The notes beneath the pieces were generated by a model, which was not told where the DNA came from, made no database searches, and was given only the letters and a program-made list of their open reading frames with translations. Shown here in pieces: positions 8,794 to 18,831 of a DNA stretch of 64,000 nt (the stretch's first letter is position 1; each line of letters opens with the position of its first letter). The DNA lies in assembly GCA_016218545.1 (NCBI GenBank), contig JACRDQ010000044.1, positions 104,427-168,426 of the forward strand, written 5' to 3'. Origin of the DNA: Elusimicrobiota bacterium. Its GTDB lineage: Bacteria > Elusimicrobiota > Elusimicrobia > UBA1565 > UBA9628. Made by a program: the position numbers and the translations under genes.

Positions 8794-10118
8794 ACCGTGG
8801 GCTGCGCCGCGGGCTTGGCCTTGGCGGCCACGGCCTCGAGCATCTCCGTGGTCAGGGACTTGGGCCGCTCCAGGGCGTAGCCCAGGCCGCGGTCCCAGAT
8901 GATGTTCGCGGAGACCCCCAGGGCCCGGCCCACGCCGAAGAGCACGGTGTAGAAGTCGTACTCCCGGACCCCGTAGTGCCACTGGATGACGCCGGACTGC
9001 GCGTCCACGTTAGGCCACGGGTTCTTGGCCTTGCCGCGCGCCAGGAGGATGGGCGGCACCACCTTGTAGAGCAGGTCCGCGTACTTGAAGAGGATGTCCT
9101 CGGGCAGGTACTTGAGGCTGAACTCCCGCTGGGCGGTGTACCTGGGGTCGGTCTTGCGCAGGACGGCGTGCCCGAAGCCGGGGACGACCTGGCCGCCGTC
9201 GAGGGTCTCGTTGACGAACTTCTTCATCTCGTCCTCGGTCGGGACCTTGCCGCCCATCTTCGTCATGACGCTCTGGACCCAGCGCAGGACTTCCTGGTTG
9301 GCCAGGCCGTGCAGGGGACCGGCCAAGCCGTCGAGCATGGCCGAGAGGGAGTAGTACATGTCGGAGAGGGCGCTCGCCACGAGATGGCCGGAGTGGGCCG
9401 AGACGTTGCCGCTCTCGTGGTCGCTGTGCAGGATGAAGTAGAGGCGGGAGACGTCGTCGTAGGGCTTGGGCACCCCCATCATGTGCGCGAAGTCGCCGCC
9501 GAAGTCGAGCTTCGGGTCGGAGGCGATGAACTTGCCGCCGTGGTACTTGAGGCGGTAGATGTGCGCCGCGATGCCCGGGAGCTTGGCCACGCAGTTGAGG
9601 GCGTCCTCGTAGGTCGGGTCCCAGTAGTCGGTCTTGGGTAGGCCCTTCTCGTAGGCCTTGGCGAAGACGGACTCCCGCTGCATGGACAAGACGGCGGTCG
9701 AGAACATGACCATGGGGTGCGAGTCCTTCGGCATGGCGGCCAGGATGTCCCAGACGTACTGCGGCACGGCGCAGCGCTTGCGGAACTCCTCGTGAAGCTC
9801 GGAGACCTCGTCCTCGGTGGGGATGTCGCCGGTGAGCAGGAGGTAGAAGAGGCCCTCGACGTAGGGCATCTGCCCGCCCGGGACCTTGGGAAGGTTCTGC
9901 AGGACCTCGGGGATGAGCATGCCGCGGAAGCGGATGCCCTCCTGCGGGTCAAGGTAGGAGATGTCGGTGACGAGGCCCTTGATGTCCCTCATGCCGCCGA
10001 TGCACTGCTCGATGGTGATCTCGTCGAGCTTGACGTTGCCGAACTCCTTGACGAGCCTCGCGGTGCGCGGCCGCCAATCCTTGATCTTCTGGTGCAGCCT
10101 TTCTTTCAGGGTCGCCAT
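8790..10118 (-). CDS. gltA: Citrate synthase (eukaryotic-like type)
   Basis: MATLKERLHQKIKDWRPR, GIRFRGMLIPEV, LHSDHESGNVSAHSGHLVASALSD, VVPGFGHAVLRKTDPRY; ORF opens at 10154. Confidence 0.9.
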   Translation of the reverse strand: MATLKERLHQKIKDWRPRTARLVKEFGNVKLDEITIEQCIGGMRDIKGLVTDISYLDPQEGIRFRGMLIPEVLQNLPKVPGGQMPYVEGLFYLLLTGDIPTEDEVSELHEEFRKRCAVPQYVWDILAAMPKDSHPMVMFSTAVLSMQRESVFAKAYEKGLPKTDYWDPTYEDALNCVAKLPGIAAHIYRLKYHGGKFIASDPKLDFGGDFAHMMGVPKPYDDVSRLYFILHSDHESGNVSAHSGHLVASALSDMYYSLSAMLDGLAGPLHGLANQEVLRWVQSVMTKMGGKVPTEDEMKKFVNETLDGGQVVPGFGHAVLRKTDPRYTAQREFSLKYLPEDILFKYADLLYKVVPPILLARGKAKNPWPNVDAQSGVIQWHYGVREYDFYTVLFGVGRALGVSANIIWDRGLGYALERPKSLTTEMLEAVAAKAKPAAQPTV

Positions 10119-10317
10119 GGAACACTCCCTCGCCCGCGCATCGTCGTGCGGCACTCCGCCTCTTCCCCCGCGGGCGACCGCGCAGTTTACCTGTACCGGC
10201 GTCTCTTGTCAATGATGTTCGCTTCCCTTTTCGATGCGTTTTTAGGGGGCCCGGATTCAGCCTCCGCGGGCCCGGGGGGAACGGGCGCTCGCGGGCGCAT
10301 AATGATAAAATCATGGC

Positions 10318-12006
10318 ATGGCACCCACCGTAGACACCAAGCAGATCATCTATTCGATGTCCGAGGTCGGGAGGAGCTACCCGCCCAAGCGCGTCGCGCT
10401 CAAGGACATCTCGCTGGGGTTCTACTACGGCGCCAAGATCGGCGTCATCGGCGAGAACGGCAGCGGCAAGAGCACGCTCCTGCGCATCATGGCGGGCCTG
10501 GACTCCGAGCACACGGGCCAAATCGCCCGCTCCAAGGGCTACGACGCGGGCCTGCTGGAGCAGGAGCCCAAGCTCGACCCGGAGAAGACCGTCAAGGAGG
10601 TCGTGGAGGAGGCCGTGGCCCCGATCAAGAAGCTCCTGGCCGATTTCGATGAGGTGAGCGCCGCCCTCGGGGGCGAGCTCTCGCCCGAGGACATGGAGAA
10701 GCTCCTCGACAAGCAGGGCCGCCTCCAGGAGAAGATCGAGGCCGCGGGAGGCTGGGAGCTCGACAGCCGCCTGGAGCTCGCCATGGACGCCCTGCGCTGC
10801 CCTCCGGGAGACACCAAGGTGGCGGTCCTCTCGGGCGGAGAGAAGAGGCGGGTGGCCCTCTGCCGCCTGCTCCTCTCCGAGCCGCACATCCTCCTCCTCG
10901 ACGAGCCGACCAACCACCTGGACGCCGAGTCCGTGGACTGGCTCGAGCAGCACCTGCGCCAGTACCGGGGCACGGTCATCGCCGTGACCCATGACCGCTA
11001 CTTCCTCGACAACGTGGCGGGCTGGATCCTCGAGCTCGACCGCGGGGAGGGCTTCCCCTACAAGGGCAACTACGCCGCGTGGCTCGAGGCCAAGGCCGCG
11101 CGCCTGGCCATGGAGGCCAAGGCCGAGTCGAAGTACCAGAAGACGCTGGCCCGCGAGCTCGAGTGGGTGCGCCTGGGCGCCAAGGGCCGGCAGGCCAAGT
11201 CCAAGGCGCGCCTGCGGGCCTACGACGAGATGCTCGACGACGCCCCGGAGACGCGCGAGGCGGAGCTGGAGATCTTCATCCCGCCGGGCCCGCGCCTGGG
11301 CGACGTGGTCATCGACGTCCAGGGCGTGTCCAAGGCCTACGGCGACAAGCTCCTCTTCGAGGGCCTCACCTTCAGCCTGCCGCGAAACGGCATCGTGGGC
11401 GTCATCGGCCCCAACGGCGCGGGCAAGACCACCCTCTTCAAGCTCATCACCGGCAGGGAGAAGCCCGACGCGGGCACGGTCCGCGTGGGCGAGAGCGTCC
11501 AGCTGTCTTACGTGGATCAGGAGCGCGACAGCCTGGTCCTGGACCGGCCGGTCTGGGAGGCGGTCTCCGGCGGCGGGGACACCGTGATCGTGGGCAAGCG
11601 CGAGGTCAACGCCCGGCAGTACGTGGCCCGGTTCAACTTCACCGGGTCCGACCAGCAGAAGCTCGTCAGCGAGCTCTCGGGCGGAGAGCGCAACCGCGTG
11701 CACATGGCCCGGATGCTCAAGGAAGGGGGCAACGTGCTTCTCCTCGACGAGCCGACCAACGACCTCGACGTCCATACCCTGCGCGCCCTCGAAGAGGCCA
11801 TCCTCAACTTCGCGGGCTGCTGCGTCATCATCAGCCACGACCGGTGGTTCCTCGACCGCGTGGCGACCCACATCCTGGCCTTCGAGGGCGAGAGCCAGGT
11901 CCGGTTCTTCGAGGGCAACTACCAGGCCTACGAGGAGGACCGCAAGGCCCGGCTGGGCGAGGCTGCGCCGAGCAGGATCCGCTACAAGAGACTGACGAGG
12001 AGCTGA
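10318..12006 (+). CDS. ettA: ABC-F family ATPase, energy-dependent translational throttle EttA-like
   Basis: [80 protein letters not shown], second [15 protein letters not shown]. Confidence 0.92.
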   Translation: MAPTVDTKQIIYSMSEVGRSYPPKRVALKDISLGFYYGAKIGVIGENGSGKSTLLRIMAGLDSEHTGQIARSKGYDAGLLEQEPKLDPEKTVKEVVEEAVAPIKKLLADFDEVSAALGGELSPEDMEKLLDKQGRLQEKIEAAGGWELDSRLELAMDALRCPPGDTKVAVLSGGEKRRVALCRLLLSEPHILLLDEPTNHLDAESVDWLEQHLRQYRGTVIAVTHDRYFLDNVAGWILELDRGEGFPYKGNYAAWLEAKAARLAMEAKAESKYQKTLARELEWVRLGAKGRQAKSKARLRAYDEMLDDAPETREAELEIFIPPGPRLGDVVIDVQGVSKAYGDKLLFEGLTFSLPRNGIVGVIGPNGAGKTTLFKLITGREKPDAGTVRVGESVQLSYVDQERDSLVLDRPVWEAVSGGGDTVIVGKREVNARQYVARFNFTGSDQQKLVSELSGGERNRVHMARMLKEGGNVLLLDEPTNDLDVHTLRALEEAILNFAGCCVIISHDRWFLDRVATHILAFEGESQVRFFEGNYQAYEEDRKARLGEAAPSRIRYKRLTRS

Positions 12007-12422
12007 TGAGCGACCAATTCGTTCCGACCGACCCGCGCGGCAAGAAGGTCCTGATCGTCGATGACGACGAGGGCATCCTGAGCCTGGTGGAGCTGCTGGT
12101 GCGCACCGCGAGCTTCCAGGTCTTGACGGCCATGAGAGGCGAGGACGCCATCAAGAAGCTCGAGGAGAAGCCCGACGTCATCGTGCTCGACCTCATCATG
12201 CCGGGCTGCGGCGGCCTGGGCGTGCTCCAGCACTTGAACGCTATCCAGGGCCCCAAGCCCCCGGTCATCATCATCACGGCCTACGCCTCCAAGGACCCGG
12301 ACGTGGCCAAGGCCATCAAGGACCCCAACGTCTTCCAGTGCCAGGCCAAGCCCTTGAACCACGAGCTGCTTCTGGGCGCGCTCCACCTGTGCACCAAGAC
12401 CCAGCCGCTCCGCCGCCCCTAG
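12006..12422 (+). CDS. Response regulator receiver protein (CheY-like)
   Basis: KKVLIVDDDEGILSLVELL, DVIVLDLIMPGCGG, QAKPLNHE; start overlaps upstream stop (TGATG). Confidence 0.85.
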   Translation: MSDQFVPTDPRGKKVLIVDDDEGILSLVELLVRTASFQVLTAMRGEDAIKKLEEKPDVIVLDLIMPGCGGLGVLQHLNAIQGPKPPVIIITAYASKDPDVAKAIKDPNVFQCQAKPLNHELLLGALHLCTKTQPLRRP

Positions 12423-12429
12423 CGGTCCC

Positions 12430-12815
12430 ATGAGGAGGCGCAAGCGGCCTGCCGGCCTCTCCGAGGCTATCGCGCTCGCCGCCCTCGCCCACGATATATC
12501 CTCCATCCCTTGAGGGTCATGCTCCGGGTGGAGACCCCGCAGGAGCGCATGGCCGCGGTGGACCGCCTGACCCGGCGCGAAGGCGAGACCTACGAGGACT
12601 TCGTGGAGCGCGCAGGCTCGGACCCCGTAGCCCGCACGGTCAAGCTCGCTGACCTCGCAGACAACATGGACCTCGCCCGCATCCGCAAGCCCGGTCCCAG
12701 GGACCGCGCCAGGCTCTCGAAGTACCGCAGGGCGAGGAAGAGGCTGGCAGAAGTCATCCGAACTCTTCACAAGAAGAGTTTGTGGATAACTCGGGCGGCT
12801 CCTCGCGCCCGGTGA
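12430..12815 (+). pseudogene. Degraded RelA/SpoT-like HD-domain phosphohydrolase remnant
   Basis: LSEAIALAALAHD then frame break, LRVMLRVETPQERMAAV joined directly to VDRLTRREGETYEDFVERAGSDPVARTVKLADLADNMDLARI; expected HD catalytic segment absent. Confidence 0.6.
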
Positions 12816-12870
12816 CCGAACGCGGCTATCTCGGCTTGAAGCGCTTGAGCCGCCTTAGGTTTCCGGGGGA

Positions 12871-12906
12871 GGCGTTGAGAGGAGGCACGGGCATCCTCTC
12901 AACGCC
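12871..12906. repeat. 13 bp perfect inverted repeat, 10 nt loop
   Basis: GGCGTTGAGAGGA ggcacgggca TCCTCTCAACGCC. Confidence 0.7.
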
Positions 12907-12940
12907 TTCCATGTGGCCGCGGCGCATGATATCATGAATC

Positions 12941-13495
12941 ATGCCCAACCGCATGCTGAAGGCCGAGCAGACCCTGCTCCTGGTGGTGGACATCCAGGAG
13001 AAGTTCCGGGATGTGATCCACGGCATGGACCGCGTGATCCGCTCGACCAAGATACTCATCGAGGCTTTCAAGGCCCTCGGCCTTCCCATCGTGGTGAGCG
13101 AGCAGTATCCCAAGGGCCTGGGCCGGACCGTCAAGGAGCTCCTGGAAGTCCTGCCCGAGGGCGCCAAGGTGCTCGAGAAGACCGCGTTCGGCTGTCTGGG
13201 CGACGAGGCCCTGTTCAAGACCTTCCAGGCCCTGGGCAAGCGCCAGGTCCTGGTCGCCGGCATCGAGGCGCACGTGTGCGTCAACCAGACCGTGCACGGG
13301 CTCCTGGACGCGGGCTATGAGCCCCATATCGTGCGCGAGGCCGTGTCCTCCAGGGACCCGGAGACAGCCAGGCTGGCGCTGGAGAAGATGACAGGCTCGG
13401 GCGCGGTTCAGTCCACGGTGGAACTGGCGCTCTTCGAGCTGATGCGGGACGCCAAGCATCCCGCGTTCAAGGCTGTCCAGGCCCTGGTGAAGTAG
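12941..13495 (+). CDS. Isochorismatase family hydrolase
   Basis: TLLLVVDIQEKFRDVI, VLVAGIEAHVCVNQTVHGLLDAGYEPHIVREAVSSR. Confidence 0.88.
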   Translation: MPNRMLKAEQTLLLVVDIQEKFRDVIHGMDRVIRSTKILIEAFKALGLPIVVSEQYPKGLGRTVKELLEVLPEGAKVLEKTAFGCLGDEALFKTFQALGKRQVLVAGIEAHVCVNQTVHGLLDAGYEPHIVREAVSSRDPETARLALEKMTGSGAVQSTVELALFELMRDAKHPAFKAVQALVK

Positions 13496-13505
13496 GGGCC
13501 GGCGC

Positions 13506-15707
13506 TCAGGCGGCCTTGCCAGCGGAGAGGCGGCTGAGGTAGTCCGAGAGCTCCTTGCGCCTGGCACGCGGGAGCGACGGGTCAGCCAGGACCGCGGAGA
13601 CCTGCTTCCTGGCCTCAGCGACCCTGCCCAGGCGTTCGAGCGCCAAGCACCTGGCTCCAGCCCAATCCGCCAGGCTGTCTTTCTTGAGCCCTGCCTTTGC
13701 CAGCCGGTCATAGAGGGCGAGGGCCTCGGCGGGCCTGCCCTGCCTGCACGCCAGAGCTCCCAGGCTCATGAGGCAATTGCGGTCGTCCGGGTCGAGCTTC
13801 AAGCCCGCCTCGAAGAGTTTCCGTGCTGCTGCGGGCTCTCCGGCATTGAAGAGCCGGACGCCTTCGCGGTTGATGAGCCGGAGCTTGGCGAGCGCGGTCA
13901 GCAGGGGGGAGAGGTCCGCGAGGAAGCCGGGCGCGCCTGCCGCGTCCGCCAAGGCCTGGAGGCTCCCGCGTCCCTGGCTGGCCGCGAGCAGGCGGGGGCC
14001 TGGTCCTCCCGGGTCGAGCCTGGCTGCGGTGAGGAAGAGCTCCTTGGCCCGGCTCCTACGGCCGCCGGCGTAGAGGCGGATGCCTTGGCTCAGGAGGGCG
14101 CGGACGCGCTCCACCGCGTCCTTCAAGGAGCCCAGCTCCAGCCTGCCGGCCGCGGAATGGACCTCCACGCTGTTCCACAGGGAAGCCAGGTCAGGCTCGG
14201 AGCGCACCGCCTTCCATACCGCTCCTGCCATGCCCCTGGGGTCGAGGCCAGCGGCTTTATTGAACTCCGCGAAAGCCTGTTCGCGCCGGCCGGCAAGAAG
14301 GAGCTTTAGCCCGGCATTGACCAGGTCCGCGGCGCCGAGGAGGTGGACGCGTTCCAGGAGCTTGCCCCGGATGCGCTCTCCCAGGAGGAAGAGCTCAGGG
14401 GCGTGCCTTGAGGTCTTGGCGCGGGAACGCACATGGCTGCCATGCTTGACTGAGAGGACGCCAAGACGCTCGAGAGCGGCGAGGTCCGGACCGAAGCGCT
14501 TCCGGAGGCTCTCGCCGAAGAGCCGCTCGAACTCGGCGTGGTCGATCCTGCCGGTACGGGACAGGCTGCGGGTCAGGTGCATGCGCATCTCGTCGCCAGG
14601 GCCCAGCCTCCAGCCGCTGGAGACCGGAGCTGCCGGGTCGAAAACGGTCCCTGGGGCATAGCTGTCGTGCCTGTAGGCCAGCCTGTCGTGGATGTGACCC
14701 CTGCTCGTGGGGCCAAGGCACATCATGGCCAGGCGGCCCGGGTAGAGGTCGTCGTAGGCGGCCGGGGCCTGGGGCGGCCTGAGGAGCCTGCGGTTGTGCA
14801 GCCTCACGCTGAACCAATCGGATTCCACGGCATAGTCCATCCGGTCCGCGAACTCGGAGAGCTCCTGCGCCAGACAGGAGAAAGGGACCTGCGTTCCCTT
14901 GCCCCGGGACGCGGGCAAGGCTGGCGTGCCTGCCGAGAGGGGATAGATGACGATGCTGTCAGGACCGAGCTTCATGGCCTGGCCGGCGCTGGCCCGCGTC
15001 TCAGCCAGGCCGCCCCCGGGCAGGCCGTAGAGGAGGTCCATGTTGATCCGAAAGCCGCGGTCTCTCAGCACGGCCATGCATAGCTGCACGTGCTCCGGGC
15101 TCTGGTAGCCGCGGTCCACGGCCGAGAGCACGGGCTTGGAGAAGCTCTGGACTCCGAAGCTGACCCGGTTGAACCCGTGCCCCCGGAAGACGTCCGCCTT
15201 CTCGGCCGTGATCGTGGCCGGGCTGGTCTCGAACTCCAGGCTCGCGGCCTCCTTCGGGAGGAAGGAGGCCTGCAGGCGCAGCAGGAGGCGGTCGAGGTCC
15301 GCGGGATCGAGGACCGTGGGCGTGCCTCCTCCGATGGACCATGCGTCGAAGCGCGTCTTGGCGAAGACCGGGGCGTAGAAGGAGGCCTCGGCGTCGAGCC
15401 TGCTCAGGTAGGCGGCGACCTCGGACCGGGGCGCGCCTCCCTTCGAGTAGTAGACGCAGTAACGGCATTTGGCGGGGCAGAACGGGATGTGGACGTAGAG
15501 GCTGGTCATGGCCGCGGCTCCTGGACGGGCCAGGGCCTGCCGCCACTCGCCCGCGATGTTCCGCGGGCTCAGGGGCTCGCAGGACAGCGGGTAGTAGAAG
15601 TTCTCGGCGGGCGACCAGCTGGGCTCGGCCCGCGCCAGGAGGCGGTCGAGCTCCCCGCAGGCGAGCCAGGTCCGCAGGGCGGTCGAAGCACCCCGTGCCG
15701 GCTTCAC
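13506..15707 (-). CDS. HemN/HemW-like radical SAM protein with C-terminal TPR region
   Basis: TSLYVHIPFCPAKCRYCVYYS (CxxxCxxC), IGGGTPTVLDP, RVSFGVQSF; C-terminal TPR-like repeats; GTG start overlaps argS stop. Confidence 0.8.
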   Translation of the reverse strand: MKPARGASTALRTWLACGELDRLLARAEPSWSPAENFYYPLSCEPLSPRNIAGEWRQALARPGAAAMTSLYVHIPFCPAKCRYCVYYSKGGAPRSEVAAYLSRLDAEASFYAPVFAKTRFDAWSIGGGTPTVLDPADLDRLLLRLQASFLPKEAASLEFETSPATITAEKADVFRGHGFNRVSFGVQSFSKPVLSAVDRGYQSPEHVQLCMAVLRDRGFRINMDLLYGLPGGGLAETRASAGQAMKLGPDSIVIYPLSAGTPALPASRGKGTQVPFSCLAQELSEFADRMDYAVESDWFSVRLHNRRLLRPPQAPAAYDDLYPGRLAMMCLGPTSRGHIHDRLAYRHDSYAPGTVFDPAAPVSSGWRLGPGDEMRMHLTRSLSRTGRIDHAEFERLFGESLRKRFGPDLAALERLGVLSVKHGSHVRSRAKTSRHAPELFLLGERIRGKLLERVHLLGAADLVNAGLKLLLAGRREQAFAEFNKAAGLDPRGMAGAVWKAVRSEPDLASLWNSVEVHSAAGRLELGSLKDAVERVRALLSQGIRLYAGGRRSRAKELFLTAARLDPGGPGPRLLAASQGRGSLQALADAAGAPGFLADLSPLLTALAKLRLINREGVRLFNAGEPAAARKLFEAGLKLDPDDRNCLMSLGALACRQGRPAEALALYDRLAKAGLKKDSLADWAGARCLALERLGRVAEARKQVSAVLADPSLPRARRKELSDYLSRLSAGKAA

Positions 15708-17350
15708 ATCTCCTGGGGCGCCGAGACGCCGAGCAGGCCCAGGCCCTCGGCCATCACGGCCCGCACGCCCTCGCAGAGGGCCAGCCTGGCCTGGGAGAGC
15801 TGCGGCTGGCCGGCGTCGACCACGCGGTGCTGCTCGTAGAACGCATGGTAGAGCCCGGCGAGTTCCAAGAGGTAGGCGGCCAGCTGGTGCGGGGAGAGGT
15901 CGCGCTCGCAGATCTTGAGGACCTCGGGGAACCAGGCGAGCTGGATGAGGATGGCGCGCTCCTCCTTCTCGCTGAGGAGCTCGGGGGTGGGCTGGAGGCG
16001 GTCGCCGGCCTTGAGGACGCCGGCCTTGAGGCCTTCCTTGAAGATGGAGCATATCCGGGCGTGCACGTACTGGCAGTAGAAGACCGGGTTCTCGGAGGAC
16101 TTCTTCTTGGCCAGGTCGAGGTCGAAGTTGAGGTGCGCGTCCGAGGTCCGCTGGGCGAAGAAGAAGCGGCAGGCGTCCTTGCCGACCTCCTGCATCACCT
16201 CGCGCAGGGTGACGAACTCCCCCGCGCGCTTGGACATCTTCACCGGCGTCGCGCCCCGGAAGAGGTGCACGAGCTGGTGGATGATCATGTGGCACGTGGC
16301 CGGGTCGTGGCCGAGGGCGGCGACGGCCGCCTTCATGCGCGGGACGTAGCCGTGGTGGTCCGCGCCCAGGATATCGATGACCTCGGTGAAGCCCCGGCCG
16401 TACTTGTCGCGGTGGTAGGCGATGTCCGGGAGGAAATAGGTGGGCTGGCCGGTCTTCTTCACCAGGACCCGGTCCTTGTCGTCCTCCGAACCCTCGGCGC
16501 CCGTGGTGCCGAGCCAGACCGCGCCTTCCTTGTCGTAGACCATGCCCCGGGCCCTGAGGTCGGCCAGGGTCTGATCCACGGCCTTGGACGCGTAGAGCTC
16601 GCTCTCGTGATACCAGCGGTCGAACGCGACCCCGAAGGACTTCATGTCCTCCTTGTGGCTGTCCAGCAGTGTCTTCATGGCGTGGCGGCCGAAGTCCTCT
16701 GCGCTCCAGGAGGCGGCCTCCGGAGGGAGGGCGGCGGCCATGTCCTTGAGGTAGTCGCCCTGGTAGCCGTCCTCCGGGACCTGGGCGGGCTTGCCCTGGA
16801 GCTCGAGCCAGCGGGCCTGGAGGGATTGTCCCAGGAGCACGACCCGGCCGCCGCCGTCGTTGACGTAGTACTCGCAGTGGACCTTGTGGCCGAGGCGCCG
16901 CAGGATGCGGGCGAGGCTGTCGCCGAGGGTCGCTCCGCGGCCCGAGGCCAGGTGCAGCGGGCCGGTCGGGTTGGCGGAGACGAACTCGAGCAGGATGGAG
17001 CGCTTGACGGCCGCGGTGTCGGCCCCGTACTTGGCGGGCGCGAGGTTGAGGGCCATGAGATTGGCGCAGAGGGCCGAGTCGCGGAGCTTGAGGTTCACGA
17101 AGCCCGGAGGGGTGACGTTGACGGACTCCACCTCCACGATGCCCGAGAAGGCGCCCGCCATCTCGTCGGCCAGGGCGAGGGGGGCCTTGCCCGCGGCTTT
17201 GGCGCAGGACATGGGCCAGTTGAGGCTCACGTCGGCGAGGATGTGCTTCGGGGGCAGGGCGAGCATCCCGAGGCCGGGGGCGGAGTCCTTGAGCTTGGGG
17301 AACGCCTTGAGCTTCTCCATCAGGGACTTGCGCACTGAAGCTAGGATCAC
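15704..17350 (-). CDS. argS: Arginyl-tRNA synthetase
   Basis: LLEFVSANPTGPLHLASGRGATLGDSLARIL, DILGADHHGYVPRMKAAV, VKMSKRAGEFVTLREV. Confidence 0.94.
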   Translation of the reverse strand: MILASVRKSLMEKLKAFPKLKDSAPGLGMLALPPKHILADVSLNWPMSCAKAAGKAPLALADEMAGAFSGIVEVESVNVTPPGFVNLKLRDSALCANLMALNLAPAKYGADTAAVKRSILLEFVSANPTGPLHLASGRGATLGDSLARILRRLGHKVHCEYYVNDGGGRVVLLGQSLQARWLELQGKPAQVPEDGYQGDYLKDMAAALPPEAASWSAEDFGRHAMKTLLDSHKEDMKSFGVAFDRWYHESELYASKAVDQTLADLRARGMVYDKEGAVWLGTTGAEGSEDDKDRVLVKKTGQPTYFLPDIAYHRDKYGRGFTEVIDILGADHHGYVPRMKAAVAALGHDPATCHMIIHQLVHLFRGATPVKMSKRAGEFVTLREVMQEVGKDACRFFFAQRTSDAHLNFDLDLAKKKSSENPVFYCQYVHARICSIFKEGLKAGVLKAGDRLQPTPELLSEKEERAILIQLAWFPEVLKICERDLSPHQLAAYLLELAGLYHAFYEQHRVVDAGQPQLSQARLALCEGVRAVMAEGLGLLGVSAPQEM

Positions 17351-18426
17351 TTCGTCGCCTCCTCTGGCGCGCCGGCCAGCTTGCGCACGGTCCCGGGGTC
17401 GTGCGCGACCTTCACCGCGTCGTCCAGGGACGCCAGGTTCTGCTTGACCAGCATGGCCAGGTACTGGTCCATGGAGATCATTCCGTACTTGCCCCCGGAC
17501 TCGATGGCGGCGTACAGGAGATGGGTCTTGCCCTCCCGGATGATGTTGGCCACGGCCGGGGTCACGCGCATGAACTCCCGGGCGCAGAGGCGGCCCTGGC
17601 CGTCCTTGCGCGGCAGGAAGGCCTGGCTGATGACGGCCTGGAGCTCGGTGGAGACCTGGATGCGGACCTGCTGCTGCTGGCTCGATGGGAAGACGTCGAT
17701 GATGCGGTCGATCGTGGTCGGGGCGTCCTGGGTGTGCAGGGTGGCGAAGCACAGGTGCCCGGTCTCGGCCGCGCTGATGGCCAGCTGGATGGTCTCGAGG
17801 TCGCGGAGCTCGCCGATGAGGACGACGTCCGGGTCCTGGCGCAGGGCGTGGCGCAGGGCCTCGGCGAAGGACTTGGTGTGCTGGCCGACCTCGCGCTGGA
17901 GGATGATGGAGTTCTTGTCCTCGTAGGCGAACTCGATGGGGTCCTCGATGGTGAGGATGTGCTTCTGGTGCCGCTGATTGATGAGCTCGATGAGGGAGGC
18001 CAGGGTGGTGGACTTGCCCGAGCCGGTGGGCCCCGTGACGAGCACGAGGCCGCGCGGGAGGTCGATGAGGTTGGCCATGCCGGGCATGAGGCCCAGCTCC
18101 GCGGGCGTGGGGACGTGCGAGGGGATGGTGCGGAAGACCGCCGAGACCCCGCTCTTGTGCATGAAGACGTTGACCCTGAAGCGGGAGACGCCCTTGAGGG
18201 AGATGGAACAGTCGAGCTCCCAGGAGGCCTCGAAGCGCGTCCGGTGGTCCTCGCAGAGGACGGAGTAGACCATCCGCTTGCACTCTTCGGCGTCGACCGC
18301 GGAGGCGCCCGGCAGGGGCATGATGCGCCCCTGGAGCCGAACCATGGGGGGCTTGCCCACGGTCAGGTGGAGGTCGCTGGCCCCCATCTGGGCCGTGGCC
18401 TTGAGGACCTCGGTGAGCTCCGGCAT
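17347..18426 (-). CDS. pilT: Type IV pilus twitching motility ATPase PilT
   Basis: ASDLHLTVGKPPMVRLQG, GLVLVTGPTGSGKSTTLASLIE, ILTIEDPIEFAYEDKNSIILQREVGQ. Confidence 0.93.
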   Translation of the reverse strand: MPELTEVLKATAQMGASDLHLTVGKPPMVRLQGRIMPLPGASAVDAEECKRMVYSVLCEDHRTRFEASWELDCSISLKGVSRFRVNVFMHKSGVSAVFRTIPSHVPTPAELGLMPGMANLIDLPRGLVLVTGPTGSGKSTTLASLIELINQRHQKHILTIEDPIEFAYEDKNSIILQREVGQHTKSFAEALRHALRQDPDVVLIGELRDLETIQLAISAAETGHLCFATLHTQDAPTTIDRIIDVFPSSQQQQVRIQVSTELQAVISQAFLPRKDGQGRLCAREFMRVTPAVANIIREGKTHLLYAAIESGGKYGMISMDQYLAMLVKQNLASLDDAVKVAHDPGTVRKLAGAPEEATK

Positions 18427-18429
18427 GGC

Positions 18430-18831
18430 CTAGCTCGGCCGGGCGGGCTTGGGCGTGAAGGGCGCGGGCCCGCGGGTGGGGCGCTTCGTGAAGTGGATCT
18501 TGCGGGCGTTCCCGTAGAGCCGCTCGAGCCGATAGAAGTCCCGGGAGGCCTGGGTCATGATGTGCACGACGAGGTCGCCGTAGTCGAGGACCTTCCACTG
18601 GTCGCTTTCGGGCCTGGCGCGCCGCAAGGGGCGCAGCCCCGCGGTCTTGAGGGTCTCCTCCACCGCGTGTTGGAGGGTGTCCATGTGGGAGTCGGAGAGG
18701 GCCGTCATGATGAGGAGGAAGTCGGCCAGCGGGTGCGAGGCCCCCACGTAGTACAGGACGAGGTGCTCGGCCTTCTTGTCGAAGGCGGCTTGGGCGGCCG
18801 CCAGGGCCACGTGCCTAAAGACCGGGGGCAT
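18430..18831 (-). CDS. rsfS: Ribosome silencing factor RsfS
   Basis: DKKAEHLVLYYVGASHPLADFLLIMTALSDSHMDTLQHAVEE, WKVLDYGDLVVHIMTQASRDFYRLERLY. Confidence 0.9.
   Translation of the reverse strand: MPPVFRHVALAAAQAAFDKKAEHLVLYYVGASHPLADFLLIMTALSDSHMDTLQHAVEETLKTAGLRPLRRARPESDQWKVLDYGDLVVHIMTQASRDFYRLERLYGNARKIHFTKRPTRGPAPFTPKPARPS

Noticed and set aside
9949-11871. 640 aa minus-strand ORF opposite the ABC-F gene
   Set aside because: Shadow ORF; the plus strand has clear Walker and signature motifs.
15708-16295. N-terminal ~196 residues of the 929 aa minus-strand ORF
   Set aside because: Out-of-frame reading of the argS 3' end; the radical SAM gene most likely starts at the GTG at 15707.
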